The position numbers and the translations under genes were made by a program. The notes beneath the pieces were generated by a model. It saw nothing but the letters and a program-made list of their open reading frames with translations, searched no databases and was not told the origin of the DNA. Below, one piece after another: positions 44,898 to 54,282 of a DNA stretch of 64,000 nucleotides (position 1 is its first letter; each line of letters begins with the position of its first letter). The stretch is from Paenibacillus sediminis. Lineage in GTDB: Bacteria > Bacillota > Bacilli > Paenibacillales > Paenibacillaceae. The stretch is taken from positions 124,001 through 188,000 of the forward strand of contig NZ_JAGGKP010000003.1 of the NCBI RefSeq assembly GCF_017873765.1. Reading direction: 5' to 3'.

Positions 44898-46037
44898 TCA
44901 CTTCACCGTAATCGGTTTATCTAAAACGATGCCGTCCGCTTCAATCGTTAACGTCACTGTTCCTTTGCCAACGGGTGACAGTCGTCCGTCAGAACTTGCC
45001 TTTAATATGTGTTCATCACTGCTTCGATAAGTTACAGCGAGCGGCGTACTATGTAACCCATTGTCGTAGGTTAGAGTAGGGAAGACAACGATCGGATTTG
45101 GATAATTCGCCGGAATTTTGTCCCAACCCTTAACCTCTAGCTTAACTGGGCGCGGATGATGTTCTTTGCCGTAAAGCCCGAGCAGAATGTCATCGATTCG
45201 TCCTGCCCAAGCAGATTCATTGTGCACTCCGCCTTGCTCTTCATAATAACGGAAATCGCTACCTGGTTTATAGCCTTTTTCCTGAAGAGCTTGGATCATA
45301 CTCCGTGCATCATCTACCGCATCAATGATTCCATCATTGTCGCGGTCGCTCGTCTCCTCAGCTGTTCCAATGTCGATCCACATTCGCAGCGGCTTCTTAT
45401 CAGAGGATTGACGTACGATGCGCTCCATATATTTGTCATCCCACCAGAAAGAAGGAGAGACTGCACCGATTCGCGAGAACGTCTCCGGATGATTCCATCC
45501 AGCGTAGAAAGAAACAAGTCCTCCAAGCGAGGAACCGACAACACCGGTATGCTCAGCATTAGGCTTCGTTCGATAGTGACCATCGATATAAGGCTTGCAT
45601 TCCTTAATGATAAAATTAATATACGCATCTGCCTTTCCGCCTGCGCTAAGTCCGGGACGTTCGATGTGAGTGGGAGCATACTCATTAAGCCGGTCGCTAG
45701 TATTTGAAATACCGACAACGATGATCGGCTCGAGTTTGCCTTCTGCAATGAGTCGATCAAGAGACTGTTTAAGTCCCCATTTCGTACTGCTTCCCCCATG
45801 CGTCTCGGTGAATAAATTCTGCCCATCTTGCATATAGAGAACCGGATAGCGCTGCCAGAACTTAAACTTATAGCCTGGCGGCGTATACACGTATAAATCT
45901 CGTTCTTTCTCCAAATGGTTAGAAGGGAACGAAGCGATTGTAACAAGCTGAGCCGTACGATTTGATACGATATGCCATCGTATTACGGCCGCTGCAATCA
46001 AGCAAATCAGTAACGTTAAGAGTGTTATTTTCCACAT
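44898..46037 (-). CDS. Membrane-anchored esterase (Esterase_D family) with C-terminal Ig-like domain
   Basis: A 379-residue alpha/beta hydrolase. A single N-terminal helix (ITLLTLLICLIAAAVIRW) anchors or exports it. The esterase domain has RDLYVYTPPGYKFKFWQRYPVLYMQDGQNLF, the nucleophile Ser in VVGSSLGGLV, an Asp in DIGTAEE and a His near GGVHNESAW. Residues 290-379 resemble a BIG2-type Ig fold (SDEHILKASSDGRLSPVGKGTVTL). Relatives act on ferric-siderophore or acyl-sugar esters; specificity is unknown. It follows a broken paralogue by 18 bases, so they were an operon. Confidence 0.83.
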   Translation of the reverse strand: MWKITLLTLLICLIAAAVIRWHIVSNRTAQLVTIASFPSNHLEKERDLYVYTPPGYKFKFWQRYPVLYMQDGQNLFTETHGGSSTKWGLKQSLDRLIAEGKLEPIIVVGISNTSDRLNEYAPTHIERPGLSAGGKADAYINFIIKECKPYIDGHYRTKPNAEHTGVVGSSLGGLVSFYAGWNHPETFSRIGAVSPSFWWDDKYMERIVRQSSDKKPLRMWIDIGTAEETSDRDNDGIIDAVDDARSMIQALQEKGYKPGSDFRYYEEQGGVHNESAWAGRIDDILLGLYGKEHHPRPVKLEVKGWDKIPANYPNPIVVFPTLTYDNGLHSTPLAVTYRSSDEHILKASSDGRLSPVGKGTVTLTIEADGIVLDKPITVK

Positions 46038-46055
46038 CACTATACCCTCGATCCT

Positions 46056-46817
46056 TTATTGATTCATAAGCCAAATGAACGCGTCAGGAAATCTTCTTTG
46101 CCACGATGTTTTCGAATAATCTCCCTTAGGATCGATGACTGTCTTAATTTGAGAGCTCTTAAGCCCACCATCGCTTTGTAGGAGTTGTGCCATCTCCTTC
46201 ACGTCTCCTACTGCTGCCGGAAACTGTTCCTCTTTCTCCCCTGAGTCTAAATATACGGCCTTGAGCTTGTCCGCTTTCGTCTTGCGGATATAGTTCTCGT
46301 AAGGAGGCTTGTTAAAGGCGAACACAGGCGATAACGCCAATACTTTTCCGAAATGATCTGGATATTTTACAGCGGTATATAATGAAATATAGGCTCCTCC
46401 CATGGATGAACCTCCGATAGCTGTATGCTTGCTATCTGTTTGCGAACAATAATGCTCGTCTATGTATGGTTTTAATTCTTTCGCTAGGAAATCAGCATAA
46501 GCGTCGCCTTCCCCGCCGTCTCCGACTCCATTTTTCCAAGGCGCATATTCATTAAAACGTGTATTTGGGTCACTAGATATGCCAACGACAATCGTTTCCG
46601 GCGCTTTTTTACTCACAAATATCGATTCGAGCGCTTCATCCACCTGCCATTCCACATTATCAGAGGTAAACAGGCTTTGGCCGTCCTGCATATACAGAAC
46701 GGGATAAGTCGCGTCCGATTTGTCATAGGAAGGCGGTAAATACACTCAAATGTCCCGTTTTCGATTGAGAGATTTCATCTCGAATTGAGGAAAGATGCAA
46801 CATAGCAATATGAACAT
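46056..46817 (-). pseudogene. Esterase_D paralogue with in-frame TGA
   Basis: Paralogue of the esterase downstream. The frame from ATG at 46817 reads MFILLCCIFPQFEMKSLNRKRDI, then TGA at 46746-46748, then VYLPPSYDKSDATYPVLYMQDGQSLF and on to a normal end with nucleophile GGSSMGGAY. The paralogue has RDLYVYTPPGY at this place, so the TGA probably replaces a Trp or Tyr codon (TGG to TGA is one change). The rest is open for 229 codons. Restart at GTG 46745 would lack the first beta strand. I call it a broken gene; readthrough or sequencing error are alternatives. Confidence 0.75.
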
Positions 46818-46921
46818 TGTCTACTTCATATAATTCCCCCTATAAATCTACTGTTTATTCTACAATAACGGAGGGGGTAATAGAAGGGAATATTAGTAAA
46901 TAGTTATACTAGTAAAGCAGC

Positions 46922-47512
46922 TTATTGATATGGAAGCCGGAGTCTCCATTTATACCGAATGGCGAGCATACGAATAACGACTATACCTAGTACGACAAGC
47001 GTAAGCTGAAGCGGATTTGTCCAACCCAGCCAAACGCAAAAGCCGCAAAGGATCGTCAGCACAGCATGAATCTCTTCCTTCAAAGCAAGTGGTTTTCTCC
47101 CTGCCAAAAGGTCCCGAATCATCCCCCCGCCAAGACCCGTGAACATCGCCGAAAGCAGCATAATCCCTAAATGATCATGAACCTGTCTCGCCGACAGCGC
47201 ACCATGTAATGCAAAAGAGGCAAGACCAATGGAGTCGAAGAATAACCCCCATTTTTTCCAATGATGAGTCCATTTTATCGGTAATAATACGATGATCGTG
47301 AGCGCTACTAATACCATGGAGATCGTAAATGGATCCCAAAGCGCGGATACAGGTGCACCGATAATGAGATTTCGAATAATTCCTCCCCCAAAGGAAGTCG
47401 TTAATCCGAGCACATAAACGCCTATAAATGAATATTCCGCTTCAAGCGCTACTAAAGCCCCGGTTGCAGCGTAAGCAATGATTCCAATGAAATGCAAGAC
47501 TACCCAAGACAT
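46922..47512 (-). CDS. TRIC/UPF0126-family membrane protein (YadS-like)
   Basis: A 196-residue membrane protein with two repeats of three helices, each having a Gly triplet: SFGGGIIRNLIIG and GLGGGMIRDLLAG. This matches prokaryotic TRIC cation channels and UPF0126 proteins. In several bacteria, members are found under glycine riboswitches and are proposed as glycine transporters, but no such aptamer is recognisable here. The start has GGAGGG upstream. A long hairpin with a T tract lies 36-86 bases upstream of the start. Confidence 0.87.
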   Translation of the reverse strand: MSWVVLHFIGIIAYAATGALVALEAEYSFIGVYVLGLTTSFGGGIIRNLIIGAPVSALWDPFTISMVLVALTIIVLLPIKWTHHWKKWGLFFDSIGLASFALHGALSARQVHDHLGIMLLSAMFTGLGGGMIRDLLAGRKPLALKEEIHAVLTILCGFCVWLGWTNPLQLTLVVLGIVVIRMLAIRYKWRLRLPYQ

Positions 47513-47547
47513 TCAAAACCCTCCATGATATGGTTATAAATAAAAAA

Positions 47548-47598
47548 CTCCCCCATAAGGCACAGACCGTTTAGCGGCCTGTCATCCTTACAGAGGAG
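47548..47598 (-). terminator. Leader hairpin/terminator upstream of the TRIC-family gene
   Basis: On the minus strand CTCC...AAGG pairs fully (with G-T pairs) with CCTT...GGAG over 13 positions, around an inner ACAGGCCG/CGGTCTGT stem, and is followed by TTTTTTATTT. No clear gene ends before it, so it may be an attenuator in the TRIC leader. Confidence 0.65.
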
Positions 47599-47799
47599 TA
47601 GTATATTAGCAATCCATACTAAAGTACCATTCCACGAATCAAGAGTCATAATTAGAACGATAACAATCCTTATTAACGCTCCATCCATATGACGCTTTAC
47701 CATTATAAATGAATCTCTTCCTATCGACAATGCAAAATAATCGTATGCTTGTTTCATTTTGGAGTATTATAAGAAAAGGCAATTTAACAAAAGGATGAG

Positions 47800-48150
47800 A
47801 TGGATTTGAAAAAAGAAACTTGCGTTAACGATTTCATAAGAAAAGTACGAAAAGAGCTATTCGGAAAAGGACCAGAACGGATCCAGACGAATTTTGTCGG
47901 CAATATGGCTGTCAGCATGCTATACGGCAACTTAACACCCACTGAAAAGTTTATCGCTCGTACCCCTGAAGGCAAAGAAATGGTACATACGGCACGCACA
48001 CGAATGATTCAAGAGATTTACTCCAAACATCGGCCTGATGAACTTGAAGATGTCATAGGTTCGAAGTTCGTACATTTATTTTCGGATATCAATATTGATG
48101 ATGATATTGCTGTATCTGTGTTCGTTTTCGATCGCGTCATTGAACCGTAA
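47800..48150 (+). CDS. DUF2294/MpsC-like protein
   Basis: A 116-residue soluble protein of the DUF2294 family, today named after MpsC of the membrane-potential/bicarbonate system MpsABC. The family pattern FIRKVRKELFGKGPERIQTNFVGNMAVSMLYGNLTPTEKFIARTPEGKEMV is clear. MpsA and MpsB are not next to it, so involvement in bicarbonate or sodium transport is not supported locally. AAGGA precedes the ATG. It ends convergent with a broken aldo/keto reductase. Confidence 0.85.
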   Translation: MDLKKETCVNDFIRKVRKELFGKGPERIQTNFVGNMAVSMLYGNLTPTEKFIARTPEGKEMVHTARTRMIQEIYSKHRPDELEDVIGSKFVHLFSDINIDDDIAVSVFVFDRVIEP

Positions 48151-48186
48151 GTCTTGAGATATTAAATGTGAACAGGCAGCTCTGAC

Positions 48187-48419
48187 AATTTTCGATCTAC
48201 CCGCTTGGGCTAACGGACTGTAAGCCATAATCGGCATTTTGTGCTCTCTTTGCCAAAGCAGCAAATCATATTCTATCCCGCGTGAACCCAAATGGTAGAG
48301 CACTTGGTTTACGGTACAATGAGAACCTTTAGACAGACTATACAGCTCCTCCATATCATCGGTATCTAGATTAGAGACGCCCCATCTTAATATTTTCCAT
48401 TGATTATAAAGCCGCAGCT
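48187..48419 (-). pseudogene. Internal fragment of an aldo/keto reductase gene
   Basis: The minus-strand frame reads GKILRWGVSNLDTDDMEELYSL and then SHCTVNQVLYHLGSRGIEYDLLLW and AYSPLAQAG. This is the middle of an aldo/keto reductase (about residues 135-205 in a normal 280-residue protein). No N-terminal half or catalytic Tyr/Lys part is present, and the C-terminal part after SPLAQAG loses similarity. There is no start or promoter. It is a decayed remnant. Confidence 0.75.
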
Positions 48420-48499
48420 CCTGCGTCTGTCATAATTACTATTTTCATAGAATAGTATGATAGAAACGATGTAGTTCACGAAGAGGAGGCAATCTTGTC

Positions 48500-49363
48500 A
48501 TGATTGAAAACACGATTATACTGCCAGACGGAAGACAAATGGGATACGCGGAATACGGACGTAAAGACGGGACGCCCATTATTGCCATGCACGGTACACC
48601 GGGGGCTCGGGTGTCTGCTTTCTATTCGTTACTAGATCAGATCGCACAAAATCCATCCGTGCAAGCCTTGCGAATATTGGCGATTGAAAGACCGGGCTAT
48701 GGTCTGTCTGATCCAAGCCCAGAGCGAACAATAGGCACCGTAGTTCAGGATACAATCCACTTTGCAGATGCCCTTGGATTGGAACGTTTCGGTCTTTTTG
48801 CCGGCTCGGGTGGCGCGCCCTACGCACTCGCTTGCAGTTATCAGTTTCCTGATCGCGTATCAAAAACGGCAATTACGGCAGGGCTTGGTCCGGTATATTT
48901 GCCCGAGTTTCGTGAAGGGCTATCCGCAGAAGAGCAAGCTTTACTGCATGCGTCAGTATTTGCACCAGAATCTATTTCCGCTTTCACAGGGAAAGCCCAA
49001 GCGGATCCTGCCGCATTCGTTGAACAGTTTCTGATACATATGCCAGAAGAAGAACGCCTTCAAGTTCCGGCATCGCTGCATAGTGCATTCATCCAAATGG
49101 TTGCAGAAAGCACCAAACGCCCTGACGGAATGATTGACGATTATCGATCCTTCTTGCAGCCATGGAACATCGTATTTGAGGACATCCGAATTCCCGTCAA
49201 ATTTTGGCATAGCGATGAGGATAGAGTCGTCCCTATTTCACATGCCGAGCACTTGACAGACACCATTCCTGGGGCAGCTTTGGCGCGCATGCATGGTCTT
49301 AGTCACCTAACAACATCTCTGGCTGTTGCTTTTGAGGTGCTTACCTTCTTGAACGAAGAGTAA
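48500..49363 (+). CDS. Alpha/beta-fold hydrolase
   Basis: A 287-residue hydrolase with the nucleophile elbow in FAGSGGAPYALA, oxyanion region HGTPGARVS, acid in WHSDEDRVVP and His in HGLSHLTT. The GxSxG motif is GSGGA-like (AGSGG), seen in epoxide-hydrolase/proline iminopeptidase relatives. No signal peptide. GAGGAGG lies nine bases before the ATG. Substrate unknown. It is a single gene; remnants and the PAP2 gene are its neighbours. Confidence 0.83.
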   Translation: MIENTIILPDGRQMGYAEYGRKDGTPIIAMHGTPGARVSAFYSLLDQIAQNPSVQALRILAIERPGYGLSDPSPERTIGTVVQDTIHFADALGLERFGLFAGSGGAPYALACSYQFPDRVSKTAITAGLGPVYLPEFREGLSAEEQALLHASVFAPESISAFTGKAQADPAAFVEQFLIHMPEEERLQVPASLHSAFIQMVAESTKRPDGMIDDYRSFLQPWNIVFEDIRIPVKFWHSDEDRVVPISHAEHLTDTIPGAALARMHGLSHLTTSLAVAFEVLTFLNEE

Positions 49364-49476
49364 TGCGCGCCACTAATATTTCCAAAACTAGATTATTGCA
49401 CCTTTAGCCGATAAAGGTTACGATAAAATAATAATTGTCATAAAATAAATCATCATATACCAATTGGGGGCTGTAC

Positions 49477-50130
49477 ATGAAGGCGTTTTTCAAGCAGTGG
49501 TACCACGCATTAGGCATTTTATCGATCCCCATTCAGGGTTTCATTTATGTTTGGATCACTCACCATATTGGACCAAACATTTATTACGACTATGGCTGGC
49601 TCGATACTAAAATTCCATTTTTGCGTTGGTTCATTTTACCCTATGTAAGCTGGATGCCAATCCTTTACATTAGTTTTTTATATTTTGCCATCGTGAATCG
49701 CAAAATCTATTGGCATACACTCATCATTTACAATATTGCTGTCGCGATTTCCCACGTTATTTTCTGGGTATATCCTACTCATGTCCCTAGACCCGCCGTT
49801 GACAGCGCTGATTTAGCAGGTGTGCTTGTTAATTTTATTTACCGCTCTGACATGCCATACAACTGCTTTCCTAGCATTCACGTAATGACGAGTTATTTAT
49901 TGTACATCACAATAAGACGTGCAAAACGGCACCTGACTCTAAATACCTCTATACGATCTATATGGAGCGTTCTTCTTTGGTTCATTATTGCTTCTACCGT
50001 ATTTGTCAAACAACATTCAATACTCGATGTAATCGGTGGAATCATCTGTGCTGAAGTTACTTATCAGCTATTCTATTACGTCATTTCTCTAACTCAAAGA
50101 CGGGAGAAACAAATGACTGGCAGTTATTGA
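49477..50130 (+). CDS. PAP2-family membrane phosphatase
   Basis: A 217-residue protein with about six helices and the PAP2_3 (inositolphosphotransferase-like) motifs: NCFPSIHVMTSYLLY carries the catalytic His of the C2 motif, and FVKQHSILDVIGG the C3 motif His and Asp. The first motif (KxxxxxxRP) appears reduced to HVPRP. It probably removes phosphate from lipid substrates outside the membrane, for instance phosphatidic acid or undecaprenyl-type compounds. GGGGG precedes the ATG. Terminator follows. Confidence 0.82.
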   Translation: MKAFFKQWYHALGILSIPIQGFIYVWITHHIGPNIYYDYGWLDTKIPFLRWFILPYVSWMPILYISFLYFAIVNRKIYWHTLIIYNIAVAISHVIFWVYPTHVPRPAVDSADLAGVLVNFIYRSDMPYNCFPSIHVMTSYLLYITIRRAKRHLTLNTSIRSIWSVLLWFIIASTVFVKQHSILDVIGGIICAEVTYQLFYYVISLTQRREKQMTGSY

Positions 50131-50145
50131 TGATTTAGTAAATAC

Positions 50146-50176
50146 AAAACCCTGACCGCATGTGGTCAGGGTTTTT
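50146..50176. terminator. Bidirectional intrinsic terminator
   Basis: AAAACCCTGACC, short loop, GGTCAGGGTTTTT between converging genes. Confidence 0.92.
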
Positions 50177-50188
50177 ATGTTGCGATGA

Positions 50189-51580
50189 TCAGAGAGATCG
50201 GGTTCCACCATTCCTCGGCATTCTTATAGATAACAGCAAAATACAGCACCCAATGATAACACCTGCTATCGCAACGATATGAAAATGCGCCGTTGAAATT
50301 TGATGCGCGAACACAATACCGAGCAAGCTCGAGGAGAAGATGGTTCCTAAATAACGTGAGGTCATGAATAAGCCGGATGCAGCACCGGTTTCCTCTGGTT
50401 TGGTGAAGGAATACAGCGCCGTCTGCATAGCGAGATTATTGAATCCGTTACTAATGCCAAGGACGGATAATACAGCAAAAATATATGATGACTTAGAATG
50501 ATCTTGAATCGTCAGCATCAGTAATGTTCCCGCAATTAACGTCATTGCACCTGCAAGCAGCGCTGGTGTGGATCCGCTTCTGTCAATCCAGCGGCCTGCT
50601 AACGGAGCAACAACGACCCCGAAACCCGCTACAGCCAGCATAACAAGTCCGGTTAATCCAGAATCAAAATGCTGTACATGCTGCAAATAGGTCGGAACAC
50701 CGAAGAAGATCGAATAAAAAACAACGTTGATCAAAATAAACTGCACATATACCAAACTTAAATTTATGTTCTTAGCCAGTGCTGTCACGTCAATAAATGG
50801 GTCTGATTTACGCTTTTCGTAGAAGTAAAAGAGAAGGGTCAAAATGACACTTAAGCTTAGATACACCGTGTTCACATGCTTCTCAAGCGACAGCAAGAAC
50901 AGCAGCCAGCCCATAATGCTCACCGAAAATAAAAGTACACCAAGCCAATCAATCTTCTCCGTGTTCTGGTGCGGTGCGTCTTTGGGAAAAACTCGTAAAG
51001 CCAGCAAAAATGACCCTAAAATAAACGGGAAATTAATCATAAAGATAGCCGGCCAATCGCCGAAATGAATGAGGAAACCCCCAATCGATGGACCGAAAGC
51101 AGCAGAAGTAGAAGTGAATATAGAGAGCACTCCGAGCGCCTGCGCTTGACCTTCGGTAATTTCTTTGCGGATCATCCCCATACCGGATGGGAATAACGTG
51201 GAACTGCCCACAGCTTGGATGATTCGAAAGGCAATAAGCCAGCCGAAATTGGGTGAGAACGGAGCTAGGACACTGGAAATGGTAATGAGCAGAAGGCCAA
51301 TTATATATAATCTCCTGCGTCCCCATATATCACTCAGCTTCCCCATGACAGGCTGGCCAATGGCGCTTGCCAAATAATATGTAGATATAAGCCATGTTGC
51401 ATCGGTAAAGCTAAGCCCGAACTGCTCCTGCAACCGAGACAAGGCTACCGAAATCATAGATGAATTGAGTGGATTGAGCATCGTTCCCAGCCCAACGGTA
51501 ATGACAAGCCACTTTGTTCTGTTCCTCGAGTGGTTTGTTTCTGGTTGAGTCATGTCTGATTGAATCATCTCTGTTCGCAT
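50189..51580 (-). CDS. MFS multidrug exporter, DHA2-like
   Basis: A 463-residue major-facilitator transporter with about 14 hydrophobic helices. Motif A is GQPVMGKLSDIWGRRRLYIIG; FPSGMGMIRKEITEGQAQALGVLS and GPSIGGFLIHFGDWPAIFMINFPF are typical of drug:proton antiporters. Start choice among ATG codons at 51580 and shortly after is uncertain because the AAAGGG site abuts the first. No regulator lies next to it. Substrate unknown. Confidence 0.87.
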   Translation of the reverse strand: MRTEMIQSDMTQPETNHSRNRTKWLVITVGLGTMLNPLNSSMISVALSRLQEQFGLSFTDATWLISTYYLASAIGQPVMGKLSDIWGRRRLYIIGLLLITISSVLAPFSPNFGWLIAFRIIQAVGSSTLFPSGMGMIRKEITEGQAQALGVLSIFTSTSAAFGPSIGGFLIHFGDWPAIFMINFPFILGSFLLALRVFPKDAPHQNTEKIDWLGVLLFSVSIMGWLLFLLSLEKHVNTVYLSLSVILTLLFYFYEKRKSDPFIDVTALAKNINLSLVYVQFILINVVFYSIFFGVPTYLQHVQHFDSGLTGLVMLAVAGFGVVVAPLAGRWIDRSGSTPALLAGAMTLIAGTLLMLTIQDHSKSSYIFAVLSVLGISNGFNNLAMQTALYSFTKPEETGAASGLFMTSRYLGTIFSSSLLGIVFAHQISTAHFHIVAIAGVIIGCCILLLSIRMPRNGGTRSL

Positions 51581-51661
51581 CCCTTTGTGTAATAATCACT
51601 TTCATCAAATTATAGAAGTTAACCGCTGTGACTTCAAACCAATTATAAGGTAAAATAAATA

Positions 51662-51682
51662 ACCCCGATCAGCGGTCGGGGT
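51662..51682. terminator. Intrinsic terminator of the penicillin-acylase gene
   Basis: ACCCCGA, seven-base loop, TCGGGGT. It lies between two genes on the same strand, downstream of the acylase. Confidence 0.78.
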
Positions 51683-51719
51683 ATTGCTATACGAAATTTA
51701 ATATAAAAATAATAAATTT

Positions 51720-54149
51720 CTACTGTCTCACCGTGCTTTCTGGAACAAGTTCAAGATGATTGCCTGCAGCTCTGTAGACGGCCGGGTCCATACTAGTCAG
51801 ATGGTATTTTCCTGTCGTCCACTCATCAACCTGGTCGTGGTACCAGCGGCTAAGGAGATGCCCCGATTGTCCTGGACCGACAACATTGAACGACTGCATT
51901 GGATTTGACAGGTCAATGACGGTACGCCAAGCTCCTCCATGATCCACTTCCCCTGTTTCATCATCCCATCCAGCTGCGCCGACAGTAACTCTGCTGCCTC
52001 CCATTGGGGTAGCTTTTGCATTGAAAATGAGATTAAGCGGTTTAACCGCGCCTAGTGGGTGGGCAAAATCAACCTGATGATAATTGCCCCACTTCCATTT
52101 ATCCGGATTGTTCCCCTGCAGAGACACGGCTTGATCAACAGCCTGCTCGAAAGAACGAAGAGCCACCTTCTCAATACCGCCTTTCCCATCAATCCACGGC
52201 TCCGGTTTGCCTGCAAGCGCCTTACGCAGCAGCTCATCTCTTACAATCGACTTGTCTTCGAACAATTTAATCATATCGTCCGTAATTTCTGGTTTGAAAA
52301 CGACGTCTTCAATCTGATTGATCCAGAATGCAAAAGCTAACGGAGCTCCCTGCTGTGGATCATCTTCCTTGTTCCATGACTGAAGCAGTCTCACGACATC
52401 TTGGTCAACCGGGCGCAGATCACTATTTTTGGATAGCACAGATAAAAGTCCTGGCAGAAATTCCTCAGCAAGCAGATTATGACGGTCGAACTGAAGCACC
52501 TGCAAATCGGAGGTTTGCAAGACAGGTTTACTTTCCAGCACTTGCTGAATTCTCATCTCACGGTAAGGTTCCGCCCAGCTATTCGAGATGTGATAAGGGT
52601 AGCTGTCATCAATGACCTTATTATTGGCGGTTGCGATATATCCTTTGGGCGGATTGACAGTGGTCGGAAGCTCTTCCCACGGAATGTATCCTGTCCACTC
52701 ATATTCGTCCGTCCATCCTGGAACGGGCACCATGCTGTCGCCTTTTTTCCGAATTGGAATTTTGCCATTTGCTCGATAAGCAATCGTTCCGTCATCGGCA
52801 GCAAACACAAAATTTTGCGCAGGCGCCTCAAAATAAGTTAACGCTTCTTTAAATTCATCCCAATTGCGAGCTTTGGCGAACTTTTGTACCGCCTCAAGTT
52901 CAGTTGTAGGCGCAAGCGCAGTCCACTTTAATGCGAGAGCCGTATCTTGGCTCTTGTCATCCGCGAACTCAGAAATAATTGGACCGTGCCTTGTTACCTG
53001 CACTTGATACGATACTGCCGGCTTTCCTTTAACTTTTATCTCTTCATTATAGATGGTTGCCGGCTCCCACTTGCCCATATACTCGAATTCGTTTGGATTG
53101 TTTGGATTTCTTTTCTCAATATATAAATCCTGTACGTCTGGTCCAACATTCGTAACGCCCCATGCCACATGTTCATTATGGCCTACAATAATACCCGGAA
53201 CCCCGGCAAAAATAACGCCGCTTACATCAAGATCAGGCGCCTTAAGATTCGTTTCATACCATATAGAAGGCGTGCTTAAACCAAGATGAGGGTCGTTGGC
53301 CAGCATAGGCTTGCCTGACGCAGACTTCTCTCCAGAGATAACCCAGTTGTTACTCCCGTTGAACGGATTCGGTATATCGGCGGCCGCGATCAGCCGTTTG
53401 AGATCGACTGGATTATCTTTGAGCGCTTGAATGATGGTCACTCCCCCTTCGGGATAAGAAGGGAATAGCTCAAGCGCCATCTCTGGCGACACCTTCTGCG
53501 ACAGCTCATACCGGAACGCTTGCCCTTGCCAGTGACCTCCGAGGTCATACGCCATATACTTGCCGATCGTCAGCGAATCAATAGGACTCCAGTCAGATGG
53601 ACTGTATCCTAATATGCGAAACTCGGCAGGCAGCGATCCAGAATCTTTCGCTTGATGAATATAGTTGTTCACGCCTTGAGCATACCACTCAAGCATATTT
53701 TTCGATTCGGCAGAATAACCAGCCAGCGAAGCTTCCGCCGCCCTTCGTAAACCGAATGCACGGAAAAATTTATCTCGATCCACCGTTGCATCCCCAATAA
53801 CTTCACTAAGCTGCCCTGAAGCTTGACGTCTGCTCAAATCCATTTGAAACAGCCGGTCTTGAGCGGTCACATAGCCTTGTGCCATATATAAATCATGATC
53901 ATTCTTGGCCTCGATATGGGGTACCCCGTTCTCATCGCGCCAGACAGAAACCGGTTCCTGCAGCCCGGCAATCGCTAATTCCCCCTTAATGACAGGGAGG
54001 CTTCTATCCAGAATCCAATAAGCAATGCCGAATACGGTACCGAGCAGCAGTACGAGAACAAGTCCAGTTATCCCTAGAACACGGCGCCAACGTATTTTCT
54101 TCTTTGTAAACGCTTTCTCTGTTGAGTTCAACTCGGTCGCTTTCATCAT
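51720..54149 (-). CDS. Penicillin acylase-family Ntn hydrolase (membrane-anchored)
   Basis: An 809-residue amidase of the penicillin G acylase/AHL-acylase family. One N-terminal helix (VLGITGLVLVLLLGTVFGIAYWI) serves as anchor or signal. The alpha chain includes GVPHIEAKNDHDLYMAQGYVTAQDRLFQMDLSRR. The autocatalytic cut would expose the nucleophile Ser at about residue 267 in NPFNGSNNWVISG. Later family landmarks such as ANDPHLGL, RHGPI and GGSRVTVGA are present. It cleaves amide side chains of lipopeptides, acyl-homoserine lactones or beta-lactams; specificity cannot be read. Looks complete. It is divergent from the secreted lipase. Confidence 0.9.
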   Translation of the reverse strand: MMKATELNSTEKAFTKKKIRWRRVLGITGLVLVLLLGTVFGIAYWILDRSLPVIKGELAIAGLQEPVSVWRDENGVPHIEAKNDHDLYMAQGYVTAQDRLFQMDLSRRQASGQLSEVIGDATVDRDKFFRAFGLRRAAEASLAGYSAESKNMLEWYAQGVNNYIHQAKDSGSLPAEFRILGYSPSDWSPIDSLTIGKYMAYDLGGHWQGQAFRYELSQKVSPEMALELFPSYPEGGVTIIQALKDNPVDLKRLIAAADIPNPFNGSNNWVISGEKSASGKPMLANDPHLGLSTPSIWYETNLKAPDLDVSGVIFAGVPGIIVGHNEHVAWGVTNVGPDVQDLYIEKRNPNNPNEFEYMGKWEPATIYNEEIKVKGKPAVSYQVQVTRHGPIISEFADDKSQDTALALKWTALAPTTELEAVQKFAKARNWDEFKEALTYFEAPAQNFVFAADDGTIAYRANGKIPIRKKGDSMVPVPGWTDEYEWTGYIPWEELPTTVNPPKGYIATANNKVIDDSYPYHISNSWAEPYREMRIQQVLESKPVLQTSDLQVLQFDRHNLLAEEFLPGLLSVLSKNSDLRPVDQDVVRLLQSWNKEDDPQQGAPLAFAFWINQIEDVVFKPEITDDMIKLFEDKSIVRDELLRKALAGKPEPWIDGKGGIEKVALRSFEQAVDQAVSLQGNNPDKWKWGNYHQVDFAHPLGAVKPLNLIFNAKATPMGGSRVTVGAAGWDDETGEVDHGGAWRTVIDLSNPMQSFNVVGPGQSGHLLSRWYHDQVDEWTTGKYHLTSMDPAVYRAAGNHLELVPESTVRQ

Positions 54150-54256
54150 CACATTCCCCTTATATGGATTATATTTCCTATTTATTATATATGATGGAAA
54201 GGAATTCGTCTCTCAAAATCTTTCATTTTACAGGGATACCTTTTATAACAGAACTA

Positions 54257-54282
54257 GACACCTTTCGGGTGTCTTTTTTTTT
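54257..54282 (+). terminator. Orphan terminator in the lipase leader
   Basis: GACACC, five-base loop, GGTGTC and nine T on the plus strand. No plus-strand gene ends before it; it lies 101 bases upstream of the lipase start, in the gap between divergent genes. Confidence 0.8.

Noticed and set aside
47500..47757. 85-codon open frame on the minus strand before the TRIC gene
   Set aside because: No ribosome site, overlaps the TRIC start and runs through the leader hairpin; codon content looks random. A conserved small gene is not excluded.
47513..47800. Glycine riboswitch before the TRIC-family gene
   Set aside because: The conserved glycine-aptamer segments could not be found on the minus strand.
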